From NCBI GenBank assembly GCA_026225945.1, contig JAMJFZ010003646.1:1-64000 (forward strand): a stretch of 64,000 bases of DNA, given 5' to 3'. Positions 37,980-48,813 of this stretch are shown piece after piece; the stretch's first letter is position 1; each line of letters starts with the position of its first letter. The position numbers were made by a program, and so were the translations under genes. The DNA comes from Cricetomys ansorgei (Eukaryota; Chordata; Mammalia; Rodentia; Nesomyidae). The notes under the pieces were generated by a model that was not told the origin of the DNA, did no database searches, and was given only the letters and a program-made list of their open reading frames with translations.

Positions 37980-39200
37980 TACAATTCATAACTTCCTTCC
38001 AGATGAGTTAGTTTTAAGTCCAATGAGGTAGCTGTTGGCTATCCCCAAGATATACATACCCCTATGGCAGTGTTATGGATGCATTGCTAGGTCTATTGCA
38101 TTTTTGCACCCTTTTTATCTGGGTAGAACAATTGATAACATTTTCCCATTGCATAGTACCTTCTAAAAATGTAAAAGCTAACCCTCAGTGAGGAAGCTTC
38201 CAGATCAATGACACTTTGGTGATCACAGGTTGTGGTGTCTTCAGCAATAGGATCTTACGTGAATGTTCTGGTAGGCCACCAAAAGCAATGGCAGTAGCTA
38301 TTATTACTTTGGATGTCTCTTTGACCACATTCAGTGACAGCAATTCAAGGGAATGTTTTTCATGGCACTGGAGTGTTGCTCTTGTTATTTATTTATTTGT
38401 GTCTGTTCATTTATACATCTAGGAGCTACATTATCCCACTGTTGGAATAACTGTATTAAAACAATATAAGTGTTTCTATTTATTTTTAGATAAGCATATA
38501 AAATGATGGGTTAGGCTGTAGTGTCCCTAAAATATTCTTAGTGTTAATTATGTCCCTTTCCCCCTCCCTATGCTTTACTCTTCCTCTACCTTCTCCAATT
38601 AATTTCCCTTCATAGCACCTGTGTCCTGCTATTTCCCTCTCTAAATCTCTGTCCCTTCCTCTCACAATTCTTCCTTTCTACTTTCCAGGCTTCTATGGTT
38701 ACTCCTGGTTATACATTCAAACCAAGAGGATTTGGAAGAAGCACCTGCACATAAGAGAACATGTAAGATGTCTGTATTTCTTTGACTTGCACTAAGTTTA
38801 TCTTCCAATTCTACCCATTGTACCTTCATTTTTCTTTACAGCTGAATGGACTTGTTTAGACTTGTTTATCATCCATTAACCAGTTGAAGGACAGCTAGGC
38901 TGCTTCCATATCTCAGCTTTTGTGAATAGAATACCAAGGTTTATGAATGAACAAGTACCCCTGTAGTCAGATATCAAGTCCTTCTGGCATATGCTAAGGA
39001 GAGGTACTTCTGGCTTTGTGAGAATTCTCCAAGGTGATTTCCAGAATGTCTGTAGCAGTCTCCAAGCCCCACAAGAGGGAATGGAGGTTCCTCCTCCCTC
39101 TCATCTTCACCAGCATTTGTTATCAATTATAGTGTGACAGTGCAGGACTGAGAGTTTTCTTTGTTAGTTTGGTTGATTGTTTTCATTCTCTATTGTTTTG
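37980..39200 (-). mobile_element. L1 3' UTR and ORF2 end, antisense
   Basis: Going up the plus strand, 3' UTR-like sequence (37980-38430) is followed by the complement of the L1 ORF2 tail (38560-39180): 'atccattaaccagttgaagg', 'taggctgcttccatatc', 'ggtgatttccagaatgtctg', 'tcttcaccagcatttgtta'. The order fits one minus-strand element. Confidence 0.7.
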
Positions 39201-39298
39201 GGAAAATACAGAATAAAATTAATGTATAAAGTTTCTCTTTATCTTTTATTTTGTAGTGTGTGAAGAGTTAAAAAACAACAGATTTTATCATAAGTGGT

Positions 39299-39336
39299 AC
39301 TTTTTGCCTACTTTCCTATCTGCCTGTATCACAGTG
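39299..39336 (-). promoter_or_regulatory. Degenerate V-lambda RSS
   Basis: On the minus strand after the V exon: heptamer CACTGTG (39336-39330, one base off CACAGTG, CAC intact), a 22-bp spacer and a nonamer-like GCAAAAAGT (39307-39299). Weak but placed correctly. Confidence 0.6.
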
Positions 39337-39798
39337 AGAAGCACTATTTTCCAAGATGTCACAGTCACATTCAGCCTCTTCCTCTGCCTGTAGATCAGAG
39401 ATTTGCAAAGTGGCAGCATTTTGGAGGTATCTTTGGATCCAGAGACTCTATTGGGGACTCTCGGCCCCAGCTGCTTGCCCAAGTCTGAACAGTAACACAG
39501 GAACAATCAAAGAGGGCTCCCCTGAATGTACTGTTACCAGTAAATATTTTCACAAGCAATACTGATGCCACTCCTCAGGGTGCAGGTGAGTCTGGCTGTT
39601 AATCCAACAGGTGCAGAGGAGGGTGCTTGCATCAATATAGACTGAGAAAAGGAACCTACAACAGCAGACCCCACAGTGAACAGAAGTGCTGTGGTGCAAG
39701 CTGGGAACCTGAACCAGGAGGGACTGAGTGTAGGGTCCTCCTCAGTCCTCTTCATTCTGTTTCTACCTGTACAGTAAGATGAAGCATGAGGAAGCCAT
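39337..39798 (-). pseudogene. Immunoglobulin lambda V pseudogene, IGLV5-like
   Basis: A short leader (39798-39767, MASSCFILLY, donor ACAG|GTAG) is followed by a V exon from 39655 after acceptor TTGTAG. Framework 1 reads SQSILMQAPSSAPVGLTARL, then TCTLRSGISI and ENIYW. The LRSGI...IYW pattern is typical of IGLV5 with its long CDR1. A stop follows the Trp. Framework 2 is shortened, then RVPNRVSGSKDTSK in another frame and DLQAEEEAECDC lead to the RSS. A stop and frameshifts make it non-functional. An octamer-like TTGCAAAT lies 109 bp upstream of the ATG. Same orientation as the other V segments. Confidence 0.87.
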
Positions 39799-39906
39799 GG
39801 GTAGGCAGAGCTTCTCCTTAGACCAGGGATGTCTGGTCTTATGTTTGGGCTTCCTCAGTCCTTCTTATCTCATTTGAGGAACCTCAAGGAGGAAGATGGC
39901 ATAGTG

Positions 39907-39914
39907 TTGCAAAT
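39907..39914 (-). promoter_or_regulatory. Octamer-like box of the IGLV5-like pseudogene
   Basis: The plus strand reads TTGCAAAT, one base off ATGCAAAT, upstream of the leader in the expected range. Confidence 0.55.
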
Positions 39915-41036
39915 GAGTTCTCATTCTCTCCTCCTAGCTCTGGATTCACTGTCAGTTCCTGGTATAGCAAGCAAAGGGAACTGAATTACTTTGTGCCATG
40001 AAATTAAAAGCAGTTTGTAACACACACAGGCCTATATGCAAGGAGCCCTTTCAGATACACAGTAGAACAGATACAGATTCCTCACAGAAAGTTGAGGACT
40101 CAGTCATTGAGCCCCATGTCAGAGTTACCACATGTTGGGCACCTGTCCTGCAGAAATCTCAGAGGAAGCTTTAGCGCGATTCCTTCATTCCCTGAACAGC
40201 CATCATCCCTCACAATTGTTCAGTATATCATTTCTAGTGTGTTTTCTTAACCTTATATTTAGACATATGAAAGAAAAACTACAGGGAGCACAGTGATGTG
40301 TTCCAGTGTAGTCATCACTGATACATTTCTGTGATGGATGTGGACAGGCAGGGACATGCACTCAACCTAGGAGAGCTTGTGAACCACACAGAAGCTGAGA
40401 ACAAAAAGTCTGGAGCACAGTCAAAGGAACCTGTCAATGTGAACAATTCAGAGTAGGGGACACTATCTCCTTTAATGGATTAAAGAAAAATGAATGTGTC
40501 TTTATGAGTATTTCAGAGGAGAAGACATTTGTTCAGGATTCTGTTTGTGAATAGGGTCTTTCAGCAGAGAAACAGACTTGGATAAGTCACAGTAGATGGC
40601 AAAGCATGGCCTAGAAAGGAGATAAAATACCACCAAAGGGGCTTCAGGTGTTAAACAGAGTACAAAAACAGCAAATGCCAAAATGGAATGTGTGGCTTTC
40701 AGGCAAATATGCAAGTTTTTTAAGAGATATTTAACACAGCTCTGTCTATTGTTTCCTCTGCCATTAGACCCTCACACTAAGAGAAATGAGGCTGAACTTC
40801 ACTGCAATGACCTTGCAGAATACACTTGCATGTGTATTCTGGCTAGAATAACCCAGAAGCAGAGAGCTTGGGAAAGGCTGAAATGGGACAGGTCCTAGAG
40901 GTAAGAAAGGAATCTATTGGACCTGAGTTGGGACAGGAGGTGATTGTACAGAGAAAAAGTGGGCCATGGACAATGACTTAGAAAGTAAGGCATGTCTGAG
41001 GATCTGCTTGGAATGAGTTATGTATCAATCACATTG
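39915..41036. other. 5' flank of the IGLV5-like pseudogene
   Basis: No gene or clear repeat seen. Frames of about 70 codons at 40502-40898 on both strands lack motifs. Confidence 0.5.
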
Positions 41037-41042
41037 CAATAT

Positions 41043-41587
41043 TGTGGAGGGCCACTTTTGGGTGCTCTGACTTGAGGCACAGGGCACTTCATTTTGCCTA
41101 AAGCCTCCACTTTTCCCTAGTCCTAATGGACAGAGTTCAGACAAAGTTCAGATAGCCTGAAGCCACCCAGTTCAGGGGAACCACCGCTTGACTAACTCAA
41201 CTTTATTGCTCCCCTATTCCGTGGAATGTTTCTACCTCTATAGATTAGATAAAACAGCATTGTTGATACAGGCAGCCCTGCAGAAATCCTGCAGCTGCAG
41301 GTACTTCTCTACCTCTCTGAGACATCTTGACACCTCAGTTCCTTGACCCAGTGACCTCGAATAAACAAGACCAGCCTGCCTGCCAGATAGGTTACCATAG
41401 CAACCTGCTTATGCACTCCCTACTCCACCTCCCCACCTTGAGACTGCTTAAATACTGGTGCTGTGTGTTCAATCAACTGAGGCTTGATCAGAAACTTGTC
41501 TTGCCTCCATTTCTAGTATCCCTTGTCCTGTCCAATTCCCACTCCCTCTCCTCAGGGCCTTTGTTGCAGACCTCGCGGGCCGGGGCA
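41043..41587 (+). mobile_element. Solo class II (ERVK-type) LTR with 6-bp target duplication
   Basis: A 545-bp element opens TGTGGAGGGCC and closes GGGCCGGGGCA. It is flanked by perfect direct repeats CAATAT (41037-41042 and 41588-41593), the 6-bp duplication typical of class II ERVs. It contains an AATAAA and a TTAAATACT TATA-like box upstream of a 'cttgatcagaaacttgtc' R/U5-like region. No internal viral sequence, so it is a recombined solo LTR. Confidence 0.88.
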
Positions 41588-41593
41588 CAATAT

Positions 41594-43759
41594 GAGAATA
41601 TGGGTACATGTGAGTCAATTCAGATTCTTAGAGCTTCACAGATTCATTTTCTGTCAGCAATGCACCTATATTTAAGAGAATAATATCAACTCCACAGGCG
41701 GCTCTTATTTTAAATAATTGGTTCAATGGGTAGCAATGGTTGCCTGTTTTATTTATAATTTTACGGCCTTTTAGAATCATTGAATGTAATCTAAAAGATA
41801 CTGTGAGCAGAAGCTGCTTCTAAAGGCATCAGTGTAGACACAAGTAGATGCAGATGTGGAGAAGGAGTAAGGTCTAGGAGGCAGAGTTCCCCGAAATGCT
41901 TTTCCTGTCTGTCACTGTGAGAAACACAAGTGCCCGACTAGAATGAGATACTCAGATGCCTCTGAGTCCTCAGGCCACCACTCAATGGTGCGTATAATAC
42001 TGATATTCCTGAGGCAGGTTTGTTTGTTATAAAAAGCTGGAATCATTTATAAATAGTCTCAAGGTCAAAAAGAATGAGATCCTCACTCCCATTAAAGCAT
42101 CTTGGCATGGCAACTTTACTTCTGATCAGAAGGGCAGCTGATCATAGAAAGGGCAGAGCAAGTGCACCTGGACTATGTGGCCTCCATCTTTGTCCCCAAC
42201 TTAAAGAGGAACTTGTCTGTCCTCATTAGCTGAGGTCAAACTTCCCAGTTGGCCAGTTTGGAAAAGCAGTGTGAACAGTAAAGGAGGCTGATAGGATAGC
42301 AGGTCACTGGCTGGATAAGCATTCTTTTTTCTTTCACCATGAACGAAAGTTGGTTACATATAGCCATATGTCAAACACTTTAAAATTGAGCAGATGTGAG
42401 CATTTAGAAAGGGACATGTAGGGATACAGGAAGCAATTAATACAGTGCTCAGTAGTGAAGGAGGAGAGAATATTGAGGTTTGATTTATAGTATTTGACAG
42501 AAAAGAAGTGAATTTAATATCTCTCACAGGACTGGTTCTTAGTTGACTCAGAGAGGTAGCCAAGGAGATGTTGGGGATGGATGGCTAACTTTTGTTAGCA
42601 CCATTGTGTGCTATAGCCTGGACTGATTTCAATGCTCAAAGGTCTAGTGAGTCAGGCAAAAATTACTGGAGATATAGAGGGAAGATGGTGGATTGGGGAA
42701 GATTTATTGCAGCATTAAATACTAAGAGATTATAGGTGAGGTACTGTGGAAAAGTGTTCTGGTGATCTGTGGTAAAAGGATGATATAGCTAAGGTAACCA
42801 CAGCTCTGAGGCCTGTCCCCACCTCTACAATAAAAAGAAGCAGTATAAGAGAAAATAAGTGGACAAAGAGCACTTATATCCACAGATATTCTAGGTACCC
42901 AGGTCTCCTCTCTCCCATCTGCAGAGAATTGATTGTTCCTACTTATATGTTTCCACTGTGTCTGTCAAGGCTGGTCCTGAACACCTATGATGGAGTTCAG
43001 CTCATATGAAAGCCTAAGACAGATATAGTTAGACTTTCACTATAGAGAAGATCCTGGGAGGAATCACTTGCTAAGAAAAAGGCCCTTTCTCCTTGAACTC
43101 TGCCAGGCCAGAAGGACATCTCTGATGAATCTCCTCAGTGAGCTCAGGGTGAGCACTAAGGCCAGCTTTCTTGAGTGAGTGGAAGTGGTATCATGCCACA
43201 TTTCCACTGTACACCCAGTTAGCCAAGGACCCATAGCAACTCACAATCCAGAGACCTCAAAGTCCAAATGGATTCTACTACTCACCAGATCATCGTCTGG
43301 ATCTGGAAATCCTGAGTCCAATTTATAAATCTGAAATTAACACTCTTTGATCTGTTGTACAGTTTGTCATACCCAGAGGAAATCTATTTCACTACAATAC
43401 AGAAATAAAAAAAATGTTACCTCTCTCACAGAACTATGGCAAATATCACATTACTTCATTGGTATGTCATTTAACATAAATATACATTTTGGGTCCTCAC
43501 AGCATCCGTCAAATAAGTATATTTGAGTTGCTGTCAAATGATTTACTACTCTGTTATCTCTACTTTATGGCATTTACATAAGTGAATCTTAGTTTAAATC
43601 TCTGGACTTTCTCAATGTACCATATGTACTGGAATAAATTCTGGTTAGTCCCATAACTGATCAAATACTCATTTATAGACTTTCTGCATTCACTTTCAAT
43701 GTCAATATATTTCTTCAGTGGATGTACAATTTATAAAATCCATCATTCTTGCTTTTCCT
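41594..43759. other. Spacer
   Basis: No gene or confidently named repeat. Frames are short and motif-free. Confidence 0.5.
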
Positions 43760-44480
43760 ATAACATTCATCACACATCACATTCCTTTGTCTCAACCAGG
43801 GACCTAGAGACATCCTTTACCTGGAATCCAATTTGCCATGTCCTCCTAGGAATGAGGCAGGTGAATGTCACTCTCTTCCCATCCTCCAATTCCAATTTCC
43901 CAGTCTTATCCCCAGCTTTGTAGGCTACCTGCTCTGGTCTATTCTTTTTCTCTGTGCCCATTACTAGTAGAGTAAACAGATCTTCTTTTACTGTCATCCT
44001 AGAACATCCCATCTCTTTGTCAAGCCACATACACTGGAGGCAGTCTCTTTCTGGAAAACACAAGAGCAAATGCACAGAACAAACTTTCAACAAAATCATA
44101 GAAGAAAAATTTCCTAATATAAAGAATAGGTACTTTTCAATCTACAGGAAGCATATAGAACAAGAAATAAATAGGACCAGAGAAGGAATTCCCCTTGGCA
44201 CATAATAATCAAAACACAAAAAGTGTGACTTTTCAAAGCTGCAAGGAAAAAAGATCAAATCACAAATAAGGTAGACTAGTAAGAATAACACCTGACTTCC
44301 CAATGGAGAATGTAAAACTTAGAAATGCCCAGCTGATATTTTACAGATTCTAAGATATGGCAGCTGTCAGCCTACACTTCTATAAACAGCAAAACTTTAA
44401 ATTGCAATAGAGGGAGAAGATAAAATAATGGAATGACACTTAAGCAATATCTGTCATATGTCTAAATCCACAGAAGATAC
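43760..44480 (+). mobile_element. L1 fragment (5' region to ORF1 C-terminus)
   Basis: A pyrimidine-rich 5' part similar in style to 10900-11400 joins ORF1-type DNA: 'atagaacaagaaataaatagg', 'aggaattccccttggcac', 'ataataatcaaaacac', 'aataacacctgacttccc', ending near the IDGE-equivalent region. Broken in all frames. Confidence 0.65.
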
Positions 44481-45377
44481 TAGAAGTAAAACTCTAACCT
44501 AAAGAGGGGACCTTTTCCTTAGGAATATGCAGGCCAATGTAGAGAGATGAATAAGAAGAAATAAGCTCATTAATTAAAGAGCTCACAGTAAGGCAAGCAC
44601 AGGAGAGAGACTTGTACTTGTTTTTTCATCAGACATGTCATTTCATAGAATAAAATTAATTGTGTAGAATATAATGTGTTTAACTGCAAAATCAAATCAT
44701 CATGATGCCTCTCCACACAAGCACAAGAATGGACTGTTGAATGGATTGCTGCATGGAACGACAAGAGCAGAAGGGTGGCCAGGTGATAAAGCAAACAGAT
44801 CTCTGATGCACTACTGGATATAGCAAGCAATTTATAGGAGAGTTTAGATTTGGCTTCACTTGTCCATTTGCTGTATCATTCTATTCATGAGAAATGAAAA
44901 ACATCTTCATGCATGAACAGATGGAAATAATAAATTAAGGCAAAATTATTCATGATTCAGATAACCAAAATGTGTGCAGAGTAACAAAGAAACCATAATA
45001 TGTCTTCATAATGATGTCCTGCACAGAAACTAGAAAGAACAAAGTGCACACACACAAATATACAAATGAATTCTGTAATCACTTTGTTAGGGATTTGGAG
45101 ATATTTAAGTACATTCAGCGTGTAAGTACATATCTTATATATAAATTGCATGTGTGTGTACTTGCCAACTGTTGGCCCTAACATGGGTATATATTTAACA
45201 AAAATTTCTGCTCACTAAACTTGTTTTAAATATATAACAATAATGTAATCCTAAAACGATATTTACACCAAGCCTTCAAGTTAAAAATATTGAACTTCTT
45301 CACAAAACATTATTGATAGAAATATGGTTAACCAAAGTGAACAGTAATGTAAATATCTTAACTTTTGTTTCTGGCTC

Positions 45378-45962
45378 TGTGAGGCCGGAGACCCCCAGCC
45401 CTGGGCATTAATCCTAAACTCTTAACAGGAACTTAGGCTTTCTCTACTCAGTACAATAATTATTGAGTACTTTCCAGAACTCCCTGTTCCAAGAACTAGC
45501 CCACCCCAGAAAACATAAAACAATCATTGTCAGGCTTAATTCAAGGGCACTGTGACCCAGCCCAAATTCCTAAAACTAAAGTATGTGAGGCAGCTGCAGC
45601 CACCGCCTAATAGCCTTGGGCAAGGGACTTTCCACGTTGACTAAGACCCTCAGTGTACATTTCCTGGTGCCCACGACCTTGCTATATGCCAGCTCCAATC
45701 AGCTTAAAGGTTAATTGGCCCTAACCTATCAAAATAGAAAAACAATTTGGGGACCAATCGACTTGTACCAAATCGGTTTATGCCTAGCAACTGTCTGTAT
45801 TTTGTAAAAAAGCTTCGTTTTCTGCTTCTCGGGGCCGCTTCTATCCTGCGTGTTAGAATGGTCCCAGTGCAACCGGAATAAATCCTCTTGCTATTTGCAT
45901 CAATGTCCCACCTGTGAGTCTCTGTGGGGATGTGGCGTCCAATTTGGGCCTTTGGGGGTCCA
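45378..45962 (+). mobile_element. ERV1 (gammaretrovirus-like) LTR
   Basis: Begins TGTGAGGCCGGAGAC. Has CCAAT-type boxes ('gctccaatcagct'), an AATAAA at about 45879 in 'ccggaataaatcctctt', and a U5-like 'gtctctgtggggatgtggcg' end. It lies where unit B has 'ctggttccatagatt' and joins directly to another element. About 430 bp of host sequence present in unit B is missing here, and no target duplication is visible, suggesting a rearranged insertion. Confidence 0.65.
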
Positions 45963-46371
45963 ACAAAGCAAACTGTTAAATTACATTCAATGTTTTAATA
46001 TGAATCCTTTATTGAATTTTCTCAATGATTTTTATTAATTGCAAGCCATGTCAGGTCTCAGGGATTCAATACCTGGGTGGCTAGGCAGAGACTTCATTTC
46101 ATGTTTCTCCCTCCCGCTTCTCCTCCTGTTTCTTCCCCTTGCCCCAGCCCTAGGTGCTTTTCCATTCCAAATCCTCCCTGTCTCCACCCAGCCCTCCAAT
46201 ATACAAATGAATGGAGCCTGACATTCATCTGCCTTAAAGTTAAGGAATGTCCTATTCATATGGATAACTTGGTGGCCATTCCATTGTTTACAGGTAGCAA
46301 GAAATACTTTACATGCTACTAAGGACAGCTTACAGGAATATTATCTATAACTATAAAATATCCCACAACAG
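45963..46371 (-). mobile_element. Probable LTR fragment, antisense
   Basis: The minus strand begins TGTTGTGGGATATTTTATAG and has AATAAA signals ('ttaataaaaatc', 'caataaagg') near the far end, so it looks like a rodent class II LTR. It replaces host sequence present in units A and B. Family not determined. Confidence 0.45.
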
Positions 46372-46618
46372 GAAACTACATCTGAGCCATGGGGAGGTCA
46401 AGAGGGGAGTGGCTCCATGCTGAAATCTCAGAGACTGGCTTGGCTTAAGACAGGATATTTAACACAGTAAAACGTGGACAGAGAAGTGGTTGTGCTGAGA
46501 CAGTTAGTGACAGTGCTGAGCCTGACAGCAAAGGAAAGGGATCATGAACCTGGATCCTGAAGAAATCCAGTGGGGCCTCTGCTGGTCATCATGTCTGGCT
46601 TTGTTGCTCACTATTAGC

Positions 46619-47561
46619 TGCTGGAGCCCCAATACCCTGGCAATGAGGTTGAAGTCTGTCAACAAGGTTCTCGACTCCCTGGCTGGGAATTTCAGCTTAC
46701 CAGCCCTTTCTCCCCTTTGCTGTAATGCTGACAAAAGTCTTTCATTATGTCTGCATGGCCTAGTAATACCTTAGCTGGCTGGTGTTAGCTGAGAAGGAGA
46801 AGCAGCCATTTTTTACTCAAAAGTAATTGTCTTTGTAAAATATCTTTCAGGCTTCTAAGTCCTGGCATGTGTAAAGCTACCTACTCATATTGATTGTAAC
46901 AGATAGAAGCAAAAGGAGCCTAGAGAGAGAAAAAAATAAATATGCACCAAACAGCTAAAAACTATAAAATAAAAACCTTCTTTGCCTACATGGCACTCTG
47001 CTCTGTTTGAGGCAGATGGAGATATTCAGCTAACAGTATTCAGTCAAGTGTTCTTTCTTAGCAAACAAGATAAGTTGCAGGAGGAAGGACACCCAGGCCC
47101 CACCCTGGGCATGACTACATCTATGTATGAAACCTCTGAAGGCCTGAGCAACATCTGCATACCAAAAAACTATTTGGCTTTTTAAACCTCTTCCCAGAGC
47201 AACTTTCTCTCTTTCTGGTGTGGGCCATTTCCCTGGTAATGTATATTGTAAATCTCTCCCTCCTTCTTTCTTGGTGTGATTTTTCCACTGACAAGGCACA
47301 TTGCATTGTCAGTCTCTCTCTCTTGCCCTCTCTTTTCTTAATATGTATACTGTTAATTCCCCTATTAAAAATGCTCCTGTGTTTTACATCTAAAGCGTGT
47401 TCCAAGTGTCATTTTAAAGCACGATCATACGTGTCATTTCCTTGGGTCCCATAAAATAACGAACTACCCTGGTTGTCATTCCTCATTTTTCCTGCACTTG
47501 TACTCCCTCCTGCGTAGAGTTTCCGTGAATCCATTTATGGGAAATGCTGGTTCCCTCCACA
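46619..47561 (+). mobile_element. Solo class II LTR (copy 1 of a related trio) with 6-bp target duplication
   Basis: 943 bp, starting TGCTGGAGCCCC and ending TTCCCTCCACA. Perfect direct repeats ATTAGC flank it (46613-46618 and 47562-47567). The uninterrupted site is visible in unit B at about 26598 ('cactgttagcaatg'). It is closely related to 52652-53744 and, inverted, to 47872-48813. Short frames inside it (46982-47454) are not genes. Confidence 0.88.
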
Positions 47562-47871
47562 ATTAGCAGTGCTGACAATAGAAGACACTCAAGCTAATGA
47601 CTTCAGACAAAAGGACACATGCTCTTGAATTGAATATCAAGTCTTCCTGTGCCTTCTAGGGAAGCCCTAGTGTACCTTTTGCTATAAAAAAAAACCTTTT
47701 TGTTTCTTTACACTTGGTCATGGAGTCTTCAATGCTACTGCAGATGCCCCTAGAAAGTGTGCCAGTGAAGGACAGGCAAGAGACACAGGGTGTACGAAAC
47801 CACATTTTCTCTCCCTTTTTATTAATTGAAGCATTGTGATAAATATATTTTCTGTCTATTAAGATGTTTTT

Positions 47872-48813
47872 TGCAGTGGCCGAGTCCAGCTGTAATCGTC
47901 ATGAAGGTTCCTCAGTCTCCACAAAGGAGGATAAACAGTGAAAGTTGTAACAAATGAATGCAGTACTTCATTCTTCTATGGGACCCAAAAAATGACATGC
48001 ATAATCGCACTTTAAAAATAAAACTCAGGAGCGTTAGTAATAACATAATTAACAGTATACATATTAAGAAGAGAAAAAGGGAGAGAGAGAAAGAGAGATA
48101 GACTGACAATGAACATTGCCAGGGGAAGGTCACGCCAAAAGAGACTGCCACAGAAAAAAAAAATCCTGTAGCTTAAAAGACCAATGCAGTTTTTGGTATG
48201 CAGACGTCAGTTGGCTGTTGGAAGAGTTTGATATACAGAAGTTAGTCACAAGCAGATGCCAGTCACATCTCAGCAGGAGCCATCATGACTCGGCAGGTGT
48301 CAGTCTAGGATAGAGCCGGTGTCCTTCCTCCTGGGATCTACAAACTTTGAGATTATTTCAAAGAACATTTGACACAATGACCTGATAAAGGTTGGATGCT
48401 CCTGTGGGCTGAATTCAGTTCTTTTGGGTGGATTCATTTTCCAGGTGTGCTAATTTTCCTTTTAGCTTCTGTCAAGTAAAGACTTATCTATCTCTTCCTG
48501 GGAGTACCAACCCCCACCCTAGGGATGGCTTTTATGAAATGCTAGCAGTATGCATAGGTAGCTCCTGCACATGCCTGGAGGTTTTCAAGCCTGCAAGGTT
48601 TTCAAGTAAAATGGCTGCAATCCTTTCTCAGCCAACAGCAGGCAGCTTGGGAGGTCATGAAGACATTATTAAAATTGATGAAAGACTTTTTGTCACCATT
48701 ACAGCAAAGAATGGGGGTAAACTAGCTGAGGAACCAAATATTCCCTGGTTAGAGAATCTGGAACCTTGTCAGCAGACTCCATCCAGCGTCAGGGATATTC
48801 ATGGGCCTCAACA
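47872..48813 (-). mobile_element. Solo class II LTR (copy 2, inverted) inserted in a V relic
   Basis: 942 bp. On the minus strand it starts TGTTGAGGCCCATGAATATC and ends ...GGCCACTGCA, aligning with copy 1 over its length ('gtctgctgacaaggttcc' vs 'gtctgtcaacaaggttct'). It separates framework 3/CDR3 of the V relic from its downstream flank. Unit A keeps the empty site ('ttaagatgagtttgag', about 870-886). The 169-codon frame at 48428-48937 runs across the LTR edge and is not a gene. Confidence 0.85.
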
